Assembly (NCBI GenBank): GCA_015698045.1
Contig: BLAL01000239.1
Location: 1,116,001-1,180,000 of the forward strand
Source: Rhizophagus clarus
Taxonomy: Eukaryota > Glomeromycota > Glomeromycetes > Glomerales > Glomeraceae
Reading direction: 5' to 3'
Length of the DNA: 64,000 nt
Translations under genes and position numbers: made by a program
In this document: piece by piece, positions 1 through 10,906 of the stretch
Position numbering within the stretch: position 1 is the stretch's first letter
Layout of the letters: every line of letters starts with the position of its first letter
The notes under the pieces: model-generated
Seen by the model: only the letters and a program-made list of their open reading frames with translations
Databases searched by the model: none
Told to the model about the DNA's origin: nothing

Positions 1-579
1 TAACTTGCTTCCAGTCTTATAACATAAATTTTTAACTGAACTTAAATATTTTCCTGAAGCAACATGTTTTAAAGCTACGATAGATCCATTTCTAATTAAA
101 TTTGATTCTTCTAAAATAATTTCTTCAAATCTTTTAATTAATTCATTAATAGAATCTATATTTTCCATTTTCTCATAAAATTCATTTGAAATATAATCAA
201 AATGATCATTTGAGAGTGAGTTATAAAGATATTTCTTTTGTTCTTCTACATCATTAACCTCAGCGTTATAACATAATTTACGAAAAGTTGAAATAAAATA
301 TGATGTATCGCCGCCTTGTCTTTCAGAAATATATTTTAATGATTGTAATTTTCTTTTATTCGCATTCTTAAATACTGTGAAAGAAATATCTTCTTTAAGT
401 GCATTACGAAGTTTTTCATAATTATCAATTCCGGTTGGTAATTTGATAGTGGAATCTATTAACGATTTCGCAATATTTATATTTATCAAGTTCGATTTTT
501 GTTTAATATTAAAATAAGTTTGAAGATCGTTTATCCATTCGTCCGGATGAACCTTTCCATCGTATTTTTGGAGATCCAT
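1..579 (-). CDS. Capsid-like/MIR family protein, copy A (partial, first exon)
   Basis: First exon of a fourth family member, cut by the window's left edge: 193 codons from its ATG are open. It starts with MDLQKYDGKVHPDEW, which marks the true start in every copy, and carries the same blocks (LPTGIDNYEKLRNALKEDIS, FISTFRKLCYNAEVNDVEEQ, then IVALKHVASGKYL at the start of the MIR part). The splice donor, which in the other copies follows the codons for Gln-Leu, would lie just outside. Function is unknown; see copy B for the full architecture. The reading frame is intact as far as it can be seen, so it is probably a working copy. Confidence 0.75.
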   Translation of the reverse strand, partial: MDLQKYDGKVHPDEWINDLQTYFNIKQKSNLININIAKSLIDSTIKLPTGIDNYEKLRNALKEDISFTVFKNANKRKLQSLKYISERQGGDTSYFISTFRKLCYNAEVNDVEEQKKYLYNSLSNDHFDYISNEFYEKMENIDSINELIKRFEEIILEESNLIRNGSIVALKHVASGKYLSSVKNLCYKTGSKL

Positions 580-2030
580 TTTTTTTTTTAAAAAAAAAGG
601 GTCAATCTAGTTCAAGTTTCAACTTATTTTTATATAAAAATTGTTATACCCTAATTCGTTAAATTCATTTTTTTTTTCATGCGATAATATGTTAATAAAT
701 GCGTACTGTGCGTGTCAAACATCTTTTTCTGTGTGATTCGTTGATGGAGATTTACCGTAATCGTAATGAATTTATCGGATGAGCATGTAATTATGTTCAT
801 GTATGAAAGCCGTTGAAATCTGTCACTAACATCAAAAAATTTTGTAAAAATCTGATTTAATACTAGTAGTCATAAATGCTCTTTAAATCATTTTAATAAA
901 TTGTAAATTATAAGTAGTTTATATAACTTTTATGAATCCGACAATTTTTATTTATTAAATTGAAAATTTCTTAATTACAGTATTTATTTTTCTGTTTAGC
1001 GGGTGAGATCATTATTCAAAAAAAGCTTGCAGAAGTTAAGGAAATAATACAATTTATCTATGATCACACCAGATATAGTCCTACGCTTTCGGACAATAAT
1101 ATTAATATTATAAGTTATTAATTCTTCATCAAATTGAGTTTTCATAAAGAATCTGGGTCAAGCTCTAGATTTTATACATAAACTTTTGTTCAAAAAAAAA
1201 AATATATATATATATAACAATTATCCAATTAATTTAAGTATCTCGATTCTGGGTAAGATACTTCATAATGTTAACTAGTACCCCGTGATCAGATCACCAT
1301 AGATTAATCACAGGACTCCTTATTTTTTGGGGTACTGCCATACAAAAATTTACTATCATATTAAAGATTTTTTCATGAACAATAATTACGACAATAGTAA
1401 ACATTGATCCCATGACATTTTCCTAATCCTATCTATATTGTACAATATGGTATTATTAGAATTACCCACTAAGAAATCCGAAATTTTAAAAGTTCGATAA
1501 CTTTGTATTTAATTAGCATTTGAAAAATCTAAAAATTTAAATGGACACTAAATAAATTGAAAAACAATGTGACAGTTCCATATTTTTGAAAAACATTAAA
1601 GAAAAATGTTTTTTAAATACATCAGAAAGCGTTATTTTATTTTTGAGACACGAACGATCTTTTTTGGAAAAAACAATCTGTCACATGAAAGAGACATTGA
1701 TTTAGAATACTTTTGTAGAACTTGGAATATAAATTAAATAACAGGAAGGGTTTGGTTTTATGGAAGTTTAAAACATGTCAATTTAATTAGAAATTTATTA
1801 TAAGACGGAGTTAATTAATAGTTTAATCAGAAAAATCTTTAATAGTAAATTTTTATATGGTCCATATATAGTTTTGATTTAATTAGTTGACCGCACACCC
1901 CAATGCATCGGCCAACGATATCTTGGAAAAAATGAGAATTTTTATAGGTATTCGATACAAAAATTTTGCTTTAATGGCAAATTTATTTCATTTTTTTATG
2001 TTATGTGATTACGTATCATATACAGGGGAT
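580..2030. other. Spacer between copy A and shared repeat R1
   Basis: AT-rich spacer without an open gene. About 1105-1185 on the minus strand resembles exon 2 of the MIR family (block around TTTCATAAAGAATCTGGGTC) and is listed separately as a relic. Nothing else is recognisable. Confidence 0.5.
1105..1185 (-). pseudogene. Relic of MIR-family exon 2
   Basis: Short stretch matching the region of exon 2 that encodes SEPxPNSLWKIxF in copies B, C and D. It has no surrounding intact gene. Equivalent relics lie at 5715-5795 and 8535-8610, each beside an intact gene, which indicates that a decayed copy was part of the duplicated unit. Confidence 0.5.
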
Positions 2031-2240
2031 TGAATTAGACTCAAGTGGTGCCGAAATATCATGGAGGCGTAATAATCGGAGATCTAATTATTGTACAAAT
2101 TACCCATAAGACAAAGGCCTTATAAGTAAAGTGCGCAACCATATTATCAGTACACGCGAGCTAGTGGCGAATTTCCAAATTGCACGAATTGAATTACATT
2201 ACCACATTAAAACATTGGTGAATTGGGATTGGGTAGCTAC
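2030..2240. repeat. Spacer repeat R1 of the MIR gene array
   Basis: Contains the series CAAGTGGTGCCGAAATATCA, a GGCGTAATA block, ACAAATTAC, and AATTGCACGAATTGAATTAC. The same blocks in the same order occur at about 6375-6530 and 9165-9310, each time downstream (in transcription sense) of an intact family member. It is the diverged spacer of a segmental tandem duplication. Confidence 0.6.
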
Positions 2241-2560
2241 ACTTACGTGTTATATTGTTATAATAATATTATATTCATAAAGGTAATCAATATTAAAGAT
2301 GTATAGACCGAAAATCACTAAAAATGGAATTGTATTGCTTTGAAACATATTTAGTTATAAAAATGGTAGATAAAACAGTACCATTAGTCTGCAGGGCAGG
2401 GGTAACTAACATAAAGCGTCATATCACTAATTTCGTGTCATAATCAAGTAATATCTGTTATATTAAAAATCTATATAGTAATCACAATTTCAATTTCTTT
2501 TCAGACTTTCGTTAAATTCGTTAATTTTTTTATTTTTCTTTCAAATTTTTATATTTTATT

Positions 2561-3467
2561 TTATGGGCGAATCATTAAGGAAGTCATTAAAAGAATTTCA
2601 AGATAAAATTCTCGCAGGTGTTGGTAAGAAATTAATTAGAGAATAAATTTAAAATGTTCAAGGAGTCAAAAATTTTAAGAATGATTTTGGAAAGAAATTT
2701 AATAGTGTCGAAAATGCACTTACTTAATTCTCATATTGATAGAGTGCATGAACTTGAGTTAAAGGAACGATATTGCATTTATAATAAGAATGAATATAGA
2801 CAATTCACTTACGCTACTGCCTATATAAACGTAAGTGATTTAAATGAACTATTAGATAAAATAATAATATAAAGTAACTTATTTTTATTCGTTAATGATA
2901 CAAAACAGTATATTGAAGATTCTAACAAAAGTCTTTCATATAAAAGTGAGTTGGAAAATTACTTAGGAAACTGAGATTAAGCACAGTGTTTATGATCCAT
3001 TTATAAAATCATTTTTGGCGGAGAATACACACCTTAAAGTCAATTATCAAATGAATTAGACATGAAAATCATGGTATGGCGTAGGTTCATTGTATCACAA
3101 ATGTACTGTACTTGTTTGTTTATTTATTATTTAACGCCCATTTTATTTTGAATTAAATCTGGATATTCGTGGAAATTTCATTAATACAGAAAAATCGATC
3201 ATTGATATTGAAATCGGTGAGATAAAGAGTTCAAAAAATCTCTATCGCAAAGGTTACATGCAGCTTCCGATACAACTCGCAGTTCCTTATACTACTGTAA
3301 ATGTCATTCTTGATGGAAAGCTATTTATTCCAAGAAATATCCAGATTCCAAGTATAAATGGAAAAAAACATGTCAACTTTGGTACTAATTGTATTCATAT
3401 AATTCTTAAAAATGAGTTTCATATTAGTAGAAATTGCCTTTTTAAAAGATATATATTATTTATTTAA
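2561..3467 (+). pseudogene. Relic of an expanded family with an EIGEIKSS motif
   Basis: Plus-strand coding-like pieces separated by stops: MGESLRKSLKEFQDKILAGV near 2561, an open stretch at 2654-2872 with RQFTYATAYINVSDLNELL, and an open stretch from about 3150 to 3467 reading LDIRGNFINTEKSIIDIEIG then EIKSS and, later, GKLFIPRN. The last piece has the flavour of uncharacterised repeat-like proteins that I associate with Rhizophagus genomes (a D-I-R-G stretch followed by E-x-GEIK), but that is memory, not a search. No single uninterrupted frame exists, so this is probably a dead copy. It lies opposite to and just downstream of copy B. Confidence 0.4.
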
Positions 3468-3501
3468 ACAATTCAAGATAAAACATGTATCAGTACGCTC
3501 C

Positions 3502-4757
3502 TTAAAAAATTTTAACTTCATGGATAAGTTCAATGCACCACTAAAAGGAAAATAAAAGATTTAATATCTGTACGACTACTGTATCAATAAAGCAAATCAA
3601 ATAAATTACTTACTTCATCATTTCCTCCTAATCTTTCATCATGACAAACAACTTCCTGAAAAGTATCGTTTTCAATAGTAAATTGAATATCATGGCTACG
3701 TAAAAAATCATAACCACCATTACCATACGTTTTCTTAATACTAAGATTAATAATATCATTTGATTTTAAATATCCTTGGTGATTTTCTAATTTACTATGT
3801 TTAAATTTCCAATCCCTAGTCAAATAATCACTGTAACAGCTCACTAAAAATAATACATGTTAATATTACCTCAACTGAAAATTAAATATATTTAATTGGT
3901 TTACCTTCTGTATGATTAGTTGACGGGGATTTGCAATGATCATATCTCCAGTCGTTATCATAATAACTATTACATATTCCAAGAAAGTTACCAGCAGATT
4001 TGATGTGTTGTAACATTATAGAATTATCTGTATAAGTAACCAATTCTTCACCAAAATGAATTTTCCATAAAGAATTCGGAACAGGCTCTGAATTTCCTAC
4101 AAAAACCTTTAAATTATATTAAAATTATATTAAAAAAATTTGAAGTTACAACATAAAAAAAAAAAAAAATACCAATTGATAATTGCTTCCAGTTGTATAA
4201 AATAAATTGTTAATGGAACTTAAATATTTTCCTGAAGCAACGTGTTTTAAAGCTACAATAGATCCATTTCTAATTAAATTTGATTCTTCTAAAATAATTT
4301 CTTCAAATCTTTTAATTAATTCATTAGTTGAATTTACATTCTTCATCTTCTCATAAAACTCATTCGAAATATAATCAAAATGATTATTGGGGAGTGATTT
4401 ATAAAGATATCTCTTTTGTTCTTCTACATCATTAATCTCAGCGTTATAGCATAATTTACGAAAGGTTGAAATGAAAAGTGATGTGTTACCACCCTTTCTT
4501 TCAGGAGTATATTTTAATGATTGTAATCTTCTTTTATTCGTATTCTTAAATACTGTAAAAGAAATATCTTCTTTAAGTGCATTACGAAGTCTTTCATAAT
4601 TATCAATTCCAGTTGGAAGTTTAATAGTAGAATCTACTAAGGATATAACAAGATTTATATTTATCAGATTTTGATTTTGTTTAATATTAAAATAAGTGTG
4701 AAGATCGTTTATCCATTCGTCCGGATGAATATTTCCATCATATTTTGGGAGATCCAT
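3502..4757 (-). CDS. Capsid-like/MIR family protein, copy B (351 aa)
   Basis: Complete four-exon gene: 4757-4173, 4106-3905, 3843-3614, 3540-3502, all GT-AG, with the last exon encoding WCIELIHEVKIF before the stop. Residues 1-165 are a helical domain with the order DGxxHPDEWIND, ALKEDISFTVF, LQSLKY, FISTFRKLCYNAEIND and YLYKSLPN; spacing and composition resemble the Gag capsid region of Ty3-type retroelements, which is my inference. From about residue 172 (IVALKHVASGKYLSS) to the end are MIR-type beta-trefoil repeats (LQHIKSAGNFLG, YKSPSTxHTEV-like, RSHDIQFTI, ERLGGNDE), a fold found in protein O-mannosyltransferases and IP3/ryanodine receptors. There is no signal peptide, membrane segment, protease or polymerase. 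Role unknown, probably cytosolic. Exon structure is identical in copies C and D. Confidence 0.8.
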
Positions 4758-5422
4758 TTTTTTTTAAATAGTGAAAAATGCGGAAATCTCACTTATTTAT
4801 ATAGAAAGTTTGCTTAGCTCATCAAATGTTGCTACTTTTTTTTTCATATGACGATAATGCTACTATGTAACCGCTATGTAATCGGTGTTACATTACGTTA
4901 TATACGATTTATTTTAAAAAGTAATAAAAGCAATGTAAGTAATGCAGAATTTAATAACAATATAAAAGAAAAAATTCACATAACAATGTAAATCAAAAGA
5001 AGAATTAAACTAAACACTAAGCGTCGAACAAAGAGTTCATGACTAGAGACGAAATCTAGCTTGCGCTAAGTGCCGAATGAAGAGTGCTATCCCTCTAGAC
5101 CAAGAGTCCCAGCTTGTACTTAGTGTCGAACAAAGAATTCATCATTGTTGACTAAGCTTTTAATTCGATCACTGTATAGCACTACCTATAGTACTCCAGG
5201 TATCAATACAGATAGATAGCTTTAATAATATGAAAATTTTTTGATTTATAACTGATAATAATCGTTAAAATATGATAATTTTTTTAAAAAAAAATTAAAA
5301 AAAATCTACATTCGATATATTGAAATCAATTTTACATGAGGGTATTCATAAAGGGGATACTATAAGCAGTACTATACGGTAGTCTAAGTTCTTTAACTCA
5401 TTCATTCGTTCAAGTTTCTATC
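4758..5422. other. Spacer upstream of copy B
   Basis: Holds the presumed promoter of copy B and a short tandem repeat at 5013-5150, listed separately. No gene is visible. Confidence 0.5.
5013..5150. repeat. Tandem repeat, about 53-bp period, three copies
   Basis: The core CTAAGCGTCGAACAAAGAGT (about 5017) recurs as CTAAGTGCCGAATGAAGAGT (about 5066) and CTTAGTGTCGAACAAAGAAT (about 5119). The three diverged units are spaced by about 50-53 bases. Not seen beside the other family members. Confidence 0.65.
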
Positions 5423-5596
5423 CTAATAAATATACCTTCCAGTCACTAAGGATTTCTTCAGCTTTACCGCGTCAAATTTAGATTTATTTCCAACTTTTTG
5501 AAGTTCTTCTTTAATGCTATCCAGTAACTTCTTGTAACGATGACGTGAAAATTCCAATTTTTCAGATAAAAAATTACCAATTATAGTATGAAACAT
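5423..5596 (-). CDS. Small ORF, 57 aa, unrecognised
   Basis: Open frame MFHTIIGNFLSEKLEFSRHR...YKKLLDSIKEELQKVG, lysine-rich and helical in character. No homologue recognised. It could be a fragment of a larger decayed gene rather than a real small protein; the composition is protein-like, and it lies between two relics of the MIR family. Confidence 0.2.
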   Translation of the reverse strand: MFHTIIGNFLSEKLEFSRHRYKKLLDSIKEELQKVGNKSKFDAVKLKKSLVTGRYIY

Positions 5597-5714
5597 TTGA
5601 TAATTCTAGATTAGTGACACGAAATAATTTTGTCGAGTCAAATATGATCGAAATGACTGGCACGTGTCAGAATAAATTCATTTTATTAGTTATCATCGCA
5701 ATAACGTACTACCG

Positions 5715-6245
5715 GATTAATATTCTTCATCGAGTATTTTCCGATAAAGAATCTGGATCAGGCTCTAACTTCTTACAAAACTTAACATGGTTAATTATAA
5801 CGATCAAATAACAAAAATTTTTAGAGATATTTTCTTGTCAACACGCTATAATACTGAATTAATGACATAGAAAAACAAAAAGAAATATCTTTATAAATCA
5901 CTTCTATGGGAAAATTGAAGAATTTAATTCTACTATCAATCAAAAAATTTGAGCAGATTCGAACATAATTTTATTATTTTTATTATGTAGCATTTAACGA
6001 TTTAAAATAAAGTATGATATACTCCCATCTTTTCTTTTTCAAGTTCATATTTTAAATTAAATTATTACAACATTCTTTTATTTGCATTCTTCATTTAATA
6101 CTATAAAAGAAAATTATTTCGTTATGCGCATTGTGAAGATTTTCATAATCATCGATTCTCAGTTAAAGTTTGATAGGGATTAAGATCATTTCTTCCATTT
6201 ATCTGAACGATCAGGATCCATTTTTTTAACCAATGGATAAGTTCG
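5715..6245 (-). pseudogene. Decayed MIR-family copy between genes B and C
   Basis: About 5715-5795 matches exon 2 and about 5985-6245 matches exon 1 (blocks corresponding to the FTVFKNxNKR region and to the start region next to a GGATCCATTTTTTT box). The order agrees with a minus-strand gene. It is heavily decayed, without an open frame. A second relic of the same layout sits between genes C and D. Confidence 0.55.
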
Positions 6246-6299
6246 TTTAAAAAATGCGAGTTCATAAAGTAATCGATTTAAAATCGTAATATAAAATGT

Positions 6300-6800
6300 C
6301 CCTCGATTTCCGTCGGCGCCGCCGGCGGGAGGGGATCCTTGCGCTTGCAAATACTAAGCTAAACGCGAACACTGTTGTGAATTAGAACCAGGCGGTGATG
6401 AAATATTAGGGCGACGTAATATAATTAATATTATACAAATTACTCCTCCATAATGTCGAATTGCACAAATTGAATTACACTACCGCAATGCTAAATTGTT
6501 GAATTGCCAAATTTGAAATCAAATTGTATTAAAAATTATGAAATTATGGTGCAATTCGACGACATGGACTATTTTGGTGTAGTATATTACAGTGACGTGA
6601 TGCTGAATTGAGCGAAATATCCGGGATAATTACACATAGGATAAATTTGATATTTACTTTCTAGTTGAATACAAATATAAGGACTCACAGGAGCACCACA
6701 TGGCTTAGAGGAATACCCTAAAGTATGAAAATTTTATGAATTTCGATAATTGACGCATAGTCTACTATAAGTAATTATTGATTATGATTTCATAGGAAAT
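6300..6800. repeat. Spacer repeat R2 with a GC-rich core
   Basis: Begins with an unusually GC-rich stretch (GGCGCCGCCGGCGGGAGGGG) in an otherwise very AT-rich region, followed by the blocks CCTTGCGCTTGC, AACGCGAAC, AATTGCACAAATTGAATTAC, ACATGGACTATTTTG and AATTGACGCATAGT. The same series recurs at 9100-9560. Internal pieces around 6448-6485 and 6575-6610 are roughly inverted relative to each other, so a small palindromic mobile element may be buried here. Confidence 0.6.
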
Positions 6801-7022
6801 ATAGTAAATAAGTTGCGGACTTGCGGATAATGTCATTTAAATTTTTTTGATATAACCAAACGTTAAATTTTCCGTTTTAATGTACTTTTGTTAATTAAAT
6901 AATTTATTAATCATATTTGACCAAAACCCATTAATATCAGTTTCATATTCATGGAAATTGCCTTTTTTAAAAAATATACACTTCTGAACAACTTAAATGT
7001 CTATATGTATCGGAAGCGTTGC

Positions 7023-8301
7023 TTAGAAAATTTTAACTTCGTGAATAAGTTCAATGCACCACTAAAGGAAAGAGAAAAAAGGAAAGAGAAAAATTTAATA
7101 TTTATATGAATCTCAATAAACCAAATAAAATTACTCACTTCATCATTTCCTCCTAATCTTTCACTATGACAAACAACTTCTTGAAAAGTATCGTTTCCAA
7201 TAGTAAATTGAATATCATGACTACGTAAAAATTCATAAATACAATTACCACACGTTTTCTTAATGCTAAGATTAATAATGTCATTCGATTTTAAATATCC
7301 TTGATAATTATCTAATTTATTATGCTTAAGTTTCCAATATCTAATCCAATTTCCATCACCAAAATTGTTACAACTCACTAAGAATAATAAATATTAATAA
7401 TTTATCAAAATTGATAAATATAAAATATAATTTAATTCATTACCTTCTGTATGATTATTTGACGGAGATTTGTAATAACCACGAAAATATATACCGTTAT
7501 CGCCGAAACGACCAACACAATAATATATTCCAAGAAATTGATTGGATTTGATATGTTGTAACTTTATAGAATTATCTGTATAAGTAACTAATTCACTATT
7601 AAATTCAATTTTCCATAAAGAATTTGGGTCGGGCTCTGAGCTTCCTACAGATACCTTTTAAATTATATTAGAATCAATTACAAAAAAAATTGAAGTTACA
7701 ATATAAAATATACCAATTGAGTCTCGCTTCCAGTTGTATAACGTAAATTTGAAATTGAATTTAAATATTTTCCTGAAGCAACATGTTTTAAAGCTACAAT
7801 AGATCCATTTCTAATTAAATTCGATTCTTCTAAAACAATATCTTCAAATATTTTAATTAATTCATTAATTGAATTTACGTTCTTCATTTTCTCATAAAAT
7901 TCATTTGAAATATAATCGAAATGATTATTTGGGAGTGATTTATAAAGATATCTCTTTTGTTCTTCAACATCATTAATCTCAGCGTTATAACATAATTTAC
8001 GAAACGTTGAAATGAAATTTGATGTATCCCCACCTTTTCTTTCAGGATTATATTTTAATGATTGTAATTTTCTTTTATTAGTATTCTTAAACACTGTAAA
8101 AGAAATATCTTCTTTAAGTGCATTACGAAGTTTTTCATAATTATCAATTCCAGTTGGAAGTTTAATAGTGGGATCTACTAAGGATATAACAATATTTATA
8201 TTATTTATCAAGTTGTGTCTTTGTTTAATATTAAAATAAGTTTGAACGTCGTTTATCCATTCGTCCGGATGAATCTTTCCATCATATTTTTGGAGATCCA
8301 T
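7023..8301 (-). CDS. Capsid-like/MIR family protein, copy C (358 aa)
   Basis: Four exons: 8301-7714, 7654-7444, 7377-7139, 7061-7023, with the same intron phases (0, 1, 0) as copies B and D. Starts MDLQKYDGKIHPDEWINDV; the MIR part begins IVALKHVASGKYLNS. Exon 2 is slightly longer than in B and encodes a variable loop (VGRFGDNGIYFRGYY) between LGIYYC and KSPSNNHTEG; this loop is where the copies differ most. The last exon is again WCIELIHEVKIF plus stop. The frame is intact throughout. No targeting signal is visible. Confidence 0.8.
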
Positions 8302-8534
8302 TTTTTTTTTAAATGGCGAAAAATGCGAAACTTCACTTATTTATATAGAAATTGTTATACCAATTTTGCTTAATTCATCAAATGTCACATTGTTTTTTTT
8401 CATGTGACAATAACGTCATTATGTTATATATACTAACGATGATTATCATTGTCATAATAACGTACTCTGAGAAATAATCGGGTTAACGTGTACTTCTAAT
8501 TTTATAATAGGAACTATCTTATAAGTTACTAATC

Positions 8535-9015
8535 CTTCGAATGAATTTTCCGATAAAGAATCTGGATCAGGCTCTAAACTTCCTACATAACCTAAATTGA
8601 TTAATTGTAACAATTAACCAACATAAATGTTTAGAGATGGTTTCCTTGTCAACATGCTATTATTAGTATTATGCTGATATTAATGACAGAAAATAAAGGA
8701 AATATCTTTATAAATCACTTTCAAGATTATATTTTAAGTGAATTTTATAGGAAAATGCAGAATTCAGGTTCTTAATCAGAAAATTTGAAGAACGGATTCG
8801 AAATATAATTTCTAAAAACGAATATTTTGTAGCATTTAAACATAATTTACGAAAGGTTAAAATAAAGTATGATATATTATTTTAAGATTTTCTTTATGCA
8901 CACTGTAAAGATTTTCATAATAATCGAGTTAAAGTTTGATAGGAGAACCTACTAATTATTTGTTAAATCGTGTTAATGTCATTCATTTGTCCGAACGGTC
9001 AGGTCCATTTTTTTA
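8535..9015 (-). pseudogene. Decayed MIR-family copy between genes C and D
   Basis: About 8535-8610 matches exon 2 (GATAAAGAATCTGGATCAGG region) and about 8830-9015 matches exon 1, ending at a start-like GGTCCATTTTTTT box. It is the counterpart of the relic at 5715-6245 and more similar to it than to the intact genes, consistent with duplication of a gene-plus-relic unit. Confidence 0.55.
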
Positions 9016-9099
9016 GTTCTTGTAGATAATCGTCATATATAATATGGCAAATTTTACTTCGATTTTTTCCTTTCTCTTTTTTCGACCGGTTTCTTCTTT

Positions 9100-9560
9100 T
9101 TTGTCGTTGCCGGCGGGAGGGGACCCTTGCGCTTGCGGAACGCGAACGCTGTTATGAATTTGTGAATTAGAATCAAGTGGTGCTGAAATATTACGCCGGC
9201 GTAACTTAACTATTATATCAATTACACTGCCATAATGTCGATTTTCCGAATTGCACATTGAATTATACTACTGCAATTCTAAAGCCAAATTTTGAAATCA
9301 AATCGTATTACAAAACCATGAATTTATGAAAATATTGTGTGTAATTCATTTCGACATGGGCAACATGTGGCAACATGGACTATTTTGATGTAGTATATTA
9401 CACTGAATTAGGGTAATTATACATAAAATGAATATTTGCTATCTAGTTGAATACAAATATAAAGGATCCCAGGAGGTCACATGACCTAGGGGAATTGTTT
9501 TAAAGTATGAAAATTCGATAATTGACGCATAGTATACTATAAGTAATTATAATTGATATA
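9100..9560. repeat. Spacer repeat R3
   Basis: Third spacer copy: CCGGCGGGAGGGGACCCTTG, GCGGAACGCGAACGCTGTT, AGTGGTGCTGAAATATTACG, ACATGGACTATTTTGATGTA and AATTGACGCATAGTATACTA, all paralleled in R2. It lies downstream of gene D's decayed neighbour and ends shortly before the 3' end of gene D. Confidence 0.65.
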
Positions 9561-9637
9561 ATTTCAATAAGTAAATATAGGCCTTTTTTAAAAGATATAC
9601 ACATCTGAACAATTTCAATATGTATCGGAAACGTTGC

Positions 9638-10906
9638 TTAAAAAATTTTAACTTCGTGAATAAGTTCAATACACCACTAAAAGGAAAGAGAAGATTTAAT
9701 GTTTATGTCAATTTCAATAAATTCAAGTAAGATTACTTACTTCGTCATTTCCTCCTAATCTTTCATTATGACAAACAACTTCTTGAAAAGTATCATTTCC
9801 AATAGTAAATTGAATATCATGACTACGTAAAAATTCATAATTACCATTACCATGCGTTTTCTTAATGCTAAGATTAATAATATCATTTGATTTTAAATAC
9901 CCTTGATAATTATCTAATTTACTATGTTTAAATTTCCAATCTTTAGTCCAATATGCATCGTTAAGGTTACAACAACTCACTAAAATAATAGATATTAATA
10001 TTATCCTAATTGGTAAAATAAAATATATTATAATTTCTTACCTTCCGTGTGATCAGTTGACGGAGATTTGTAATATTCACAAATATATGCTCCGTTATAA
10101 TGGTTATAATAACAATAATATATTCCAAGAAATTGATTGGATTTGATATGTTGTAACTTTATAGAATTATCTGTATAAGAAACTAATTCATTATGAAATT
10201 CAATTTTCCATAAAGAATTAGGGACAGGTTCTGAGCTTCCTACAAAAACCTTCAAATTTTTAATTGATTTTTAATATAATTTATTATAATTTATAATTTA
10301 GTACAATATAAAACGTACCAATTGAAACTTGCTTCCTGTTGTATAACGCAAACTTGAAATTGAACTTAAATATTTGCCTGAAGCAACATGTTTTAAAGTC
10401 ACAATAGATCCATTTCTAATTAAATTCGTTTCTTCTGAAACAATTTCTTCAAATCTTTTAATTAATTTATTAATTGAATCAACATTTTCCATTTTCTTGT
10501 AAAATTCAACTAATATCGAATCAAAATGATTATTCGGAAGTGATTTATAAAGATATTTCTTTTGTTCTTCTATATCGTTGATCTCAGCGTTATAACATAA
10601 CTTACGAAAAGTTGAAATGAAATATGAAGTATCCCCTCCTTTCCTTTCAGGAATATATTTTAATGATTGTAATTTTCTTTTATTAGTATTCTTAAATACT
10701 GTAAAGGAAATATCTTCTTTAAGCGCATTACGAAGTTTTTCAAGACTATCGATTCCAGTTGGTAGTTTAATAGTGGAATCTATTAATGACATAGCAATAT
10801 TTAAAATACTTCCTATATCTTTGCCTTGTCGGACACAAAAATATTTTTGAACATCGTCCAACCATTCATCTGGGTGTTTATTTCCATCATATTTTGGAAA
10901 ATCCAT
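9638..10906 (-). CDS. Capsid-like/MIR family protein, copy D (357 aa)
   Basis: Four exons: 10906-10319, 10249-10042, 9979-9741, 9676-9638. The start MDFPKYDGNKHPDEWLDDV is chosen because it aligns with the other copies; an in-frame upstream ATG would add 17 lysine/phenylalanine-rich residues encoded by a homopolymer tract and is unlikely. This is the most diverged member in the N-terminal domain (KYFCVRQGKDIGS, NKLIKRFEEIVSEETN) but keeps ALKEDISFTVF, FISTFRKLCYNAEIND and all MIR landmarks. Exon 2's variable loop reads NHYNGAYICEYY. Probably functional. Confidence 0.8.

Noticed and set aside
1-10906. An active retroelement as explanation for the capsid-like genes
   Set aside because: No protease, reverse transcriptase, integrase or terminal repeats are visible; the genes are spliced and fused to MIR repeats, so a host family is the better reading.
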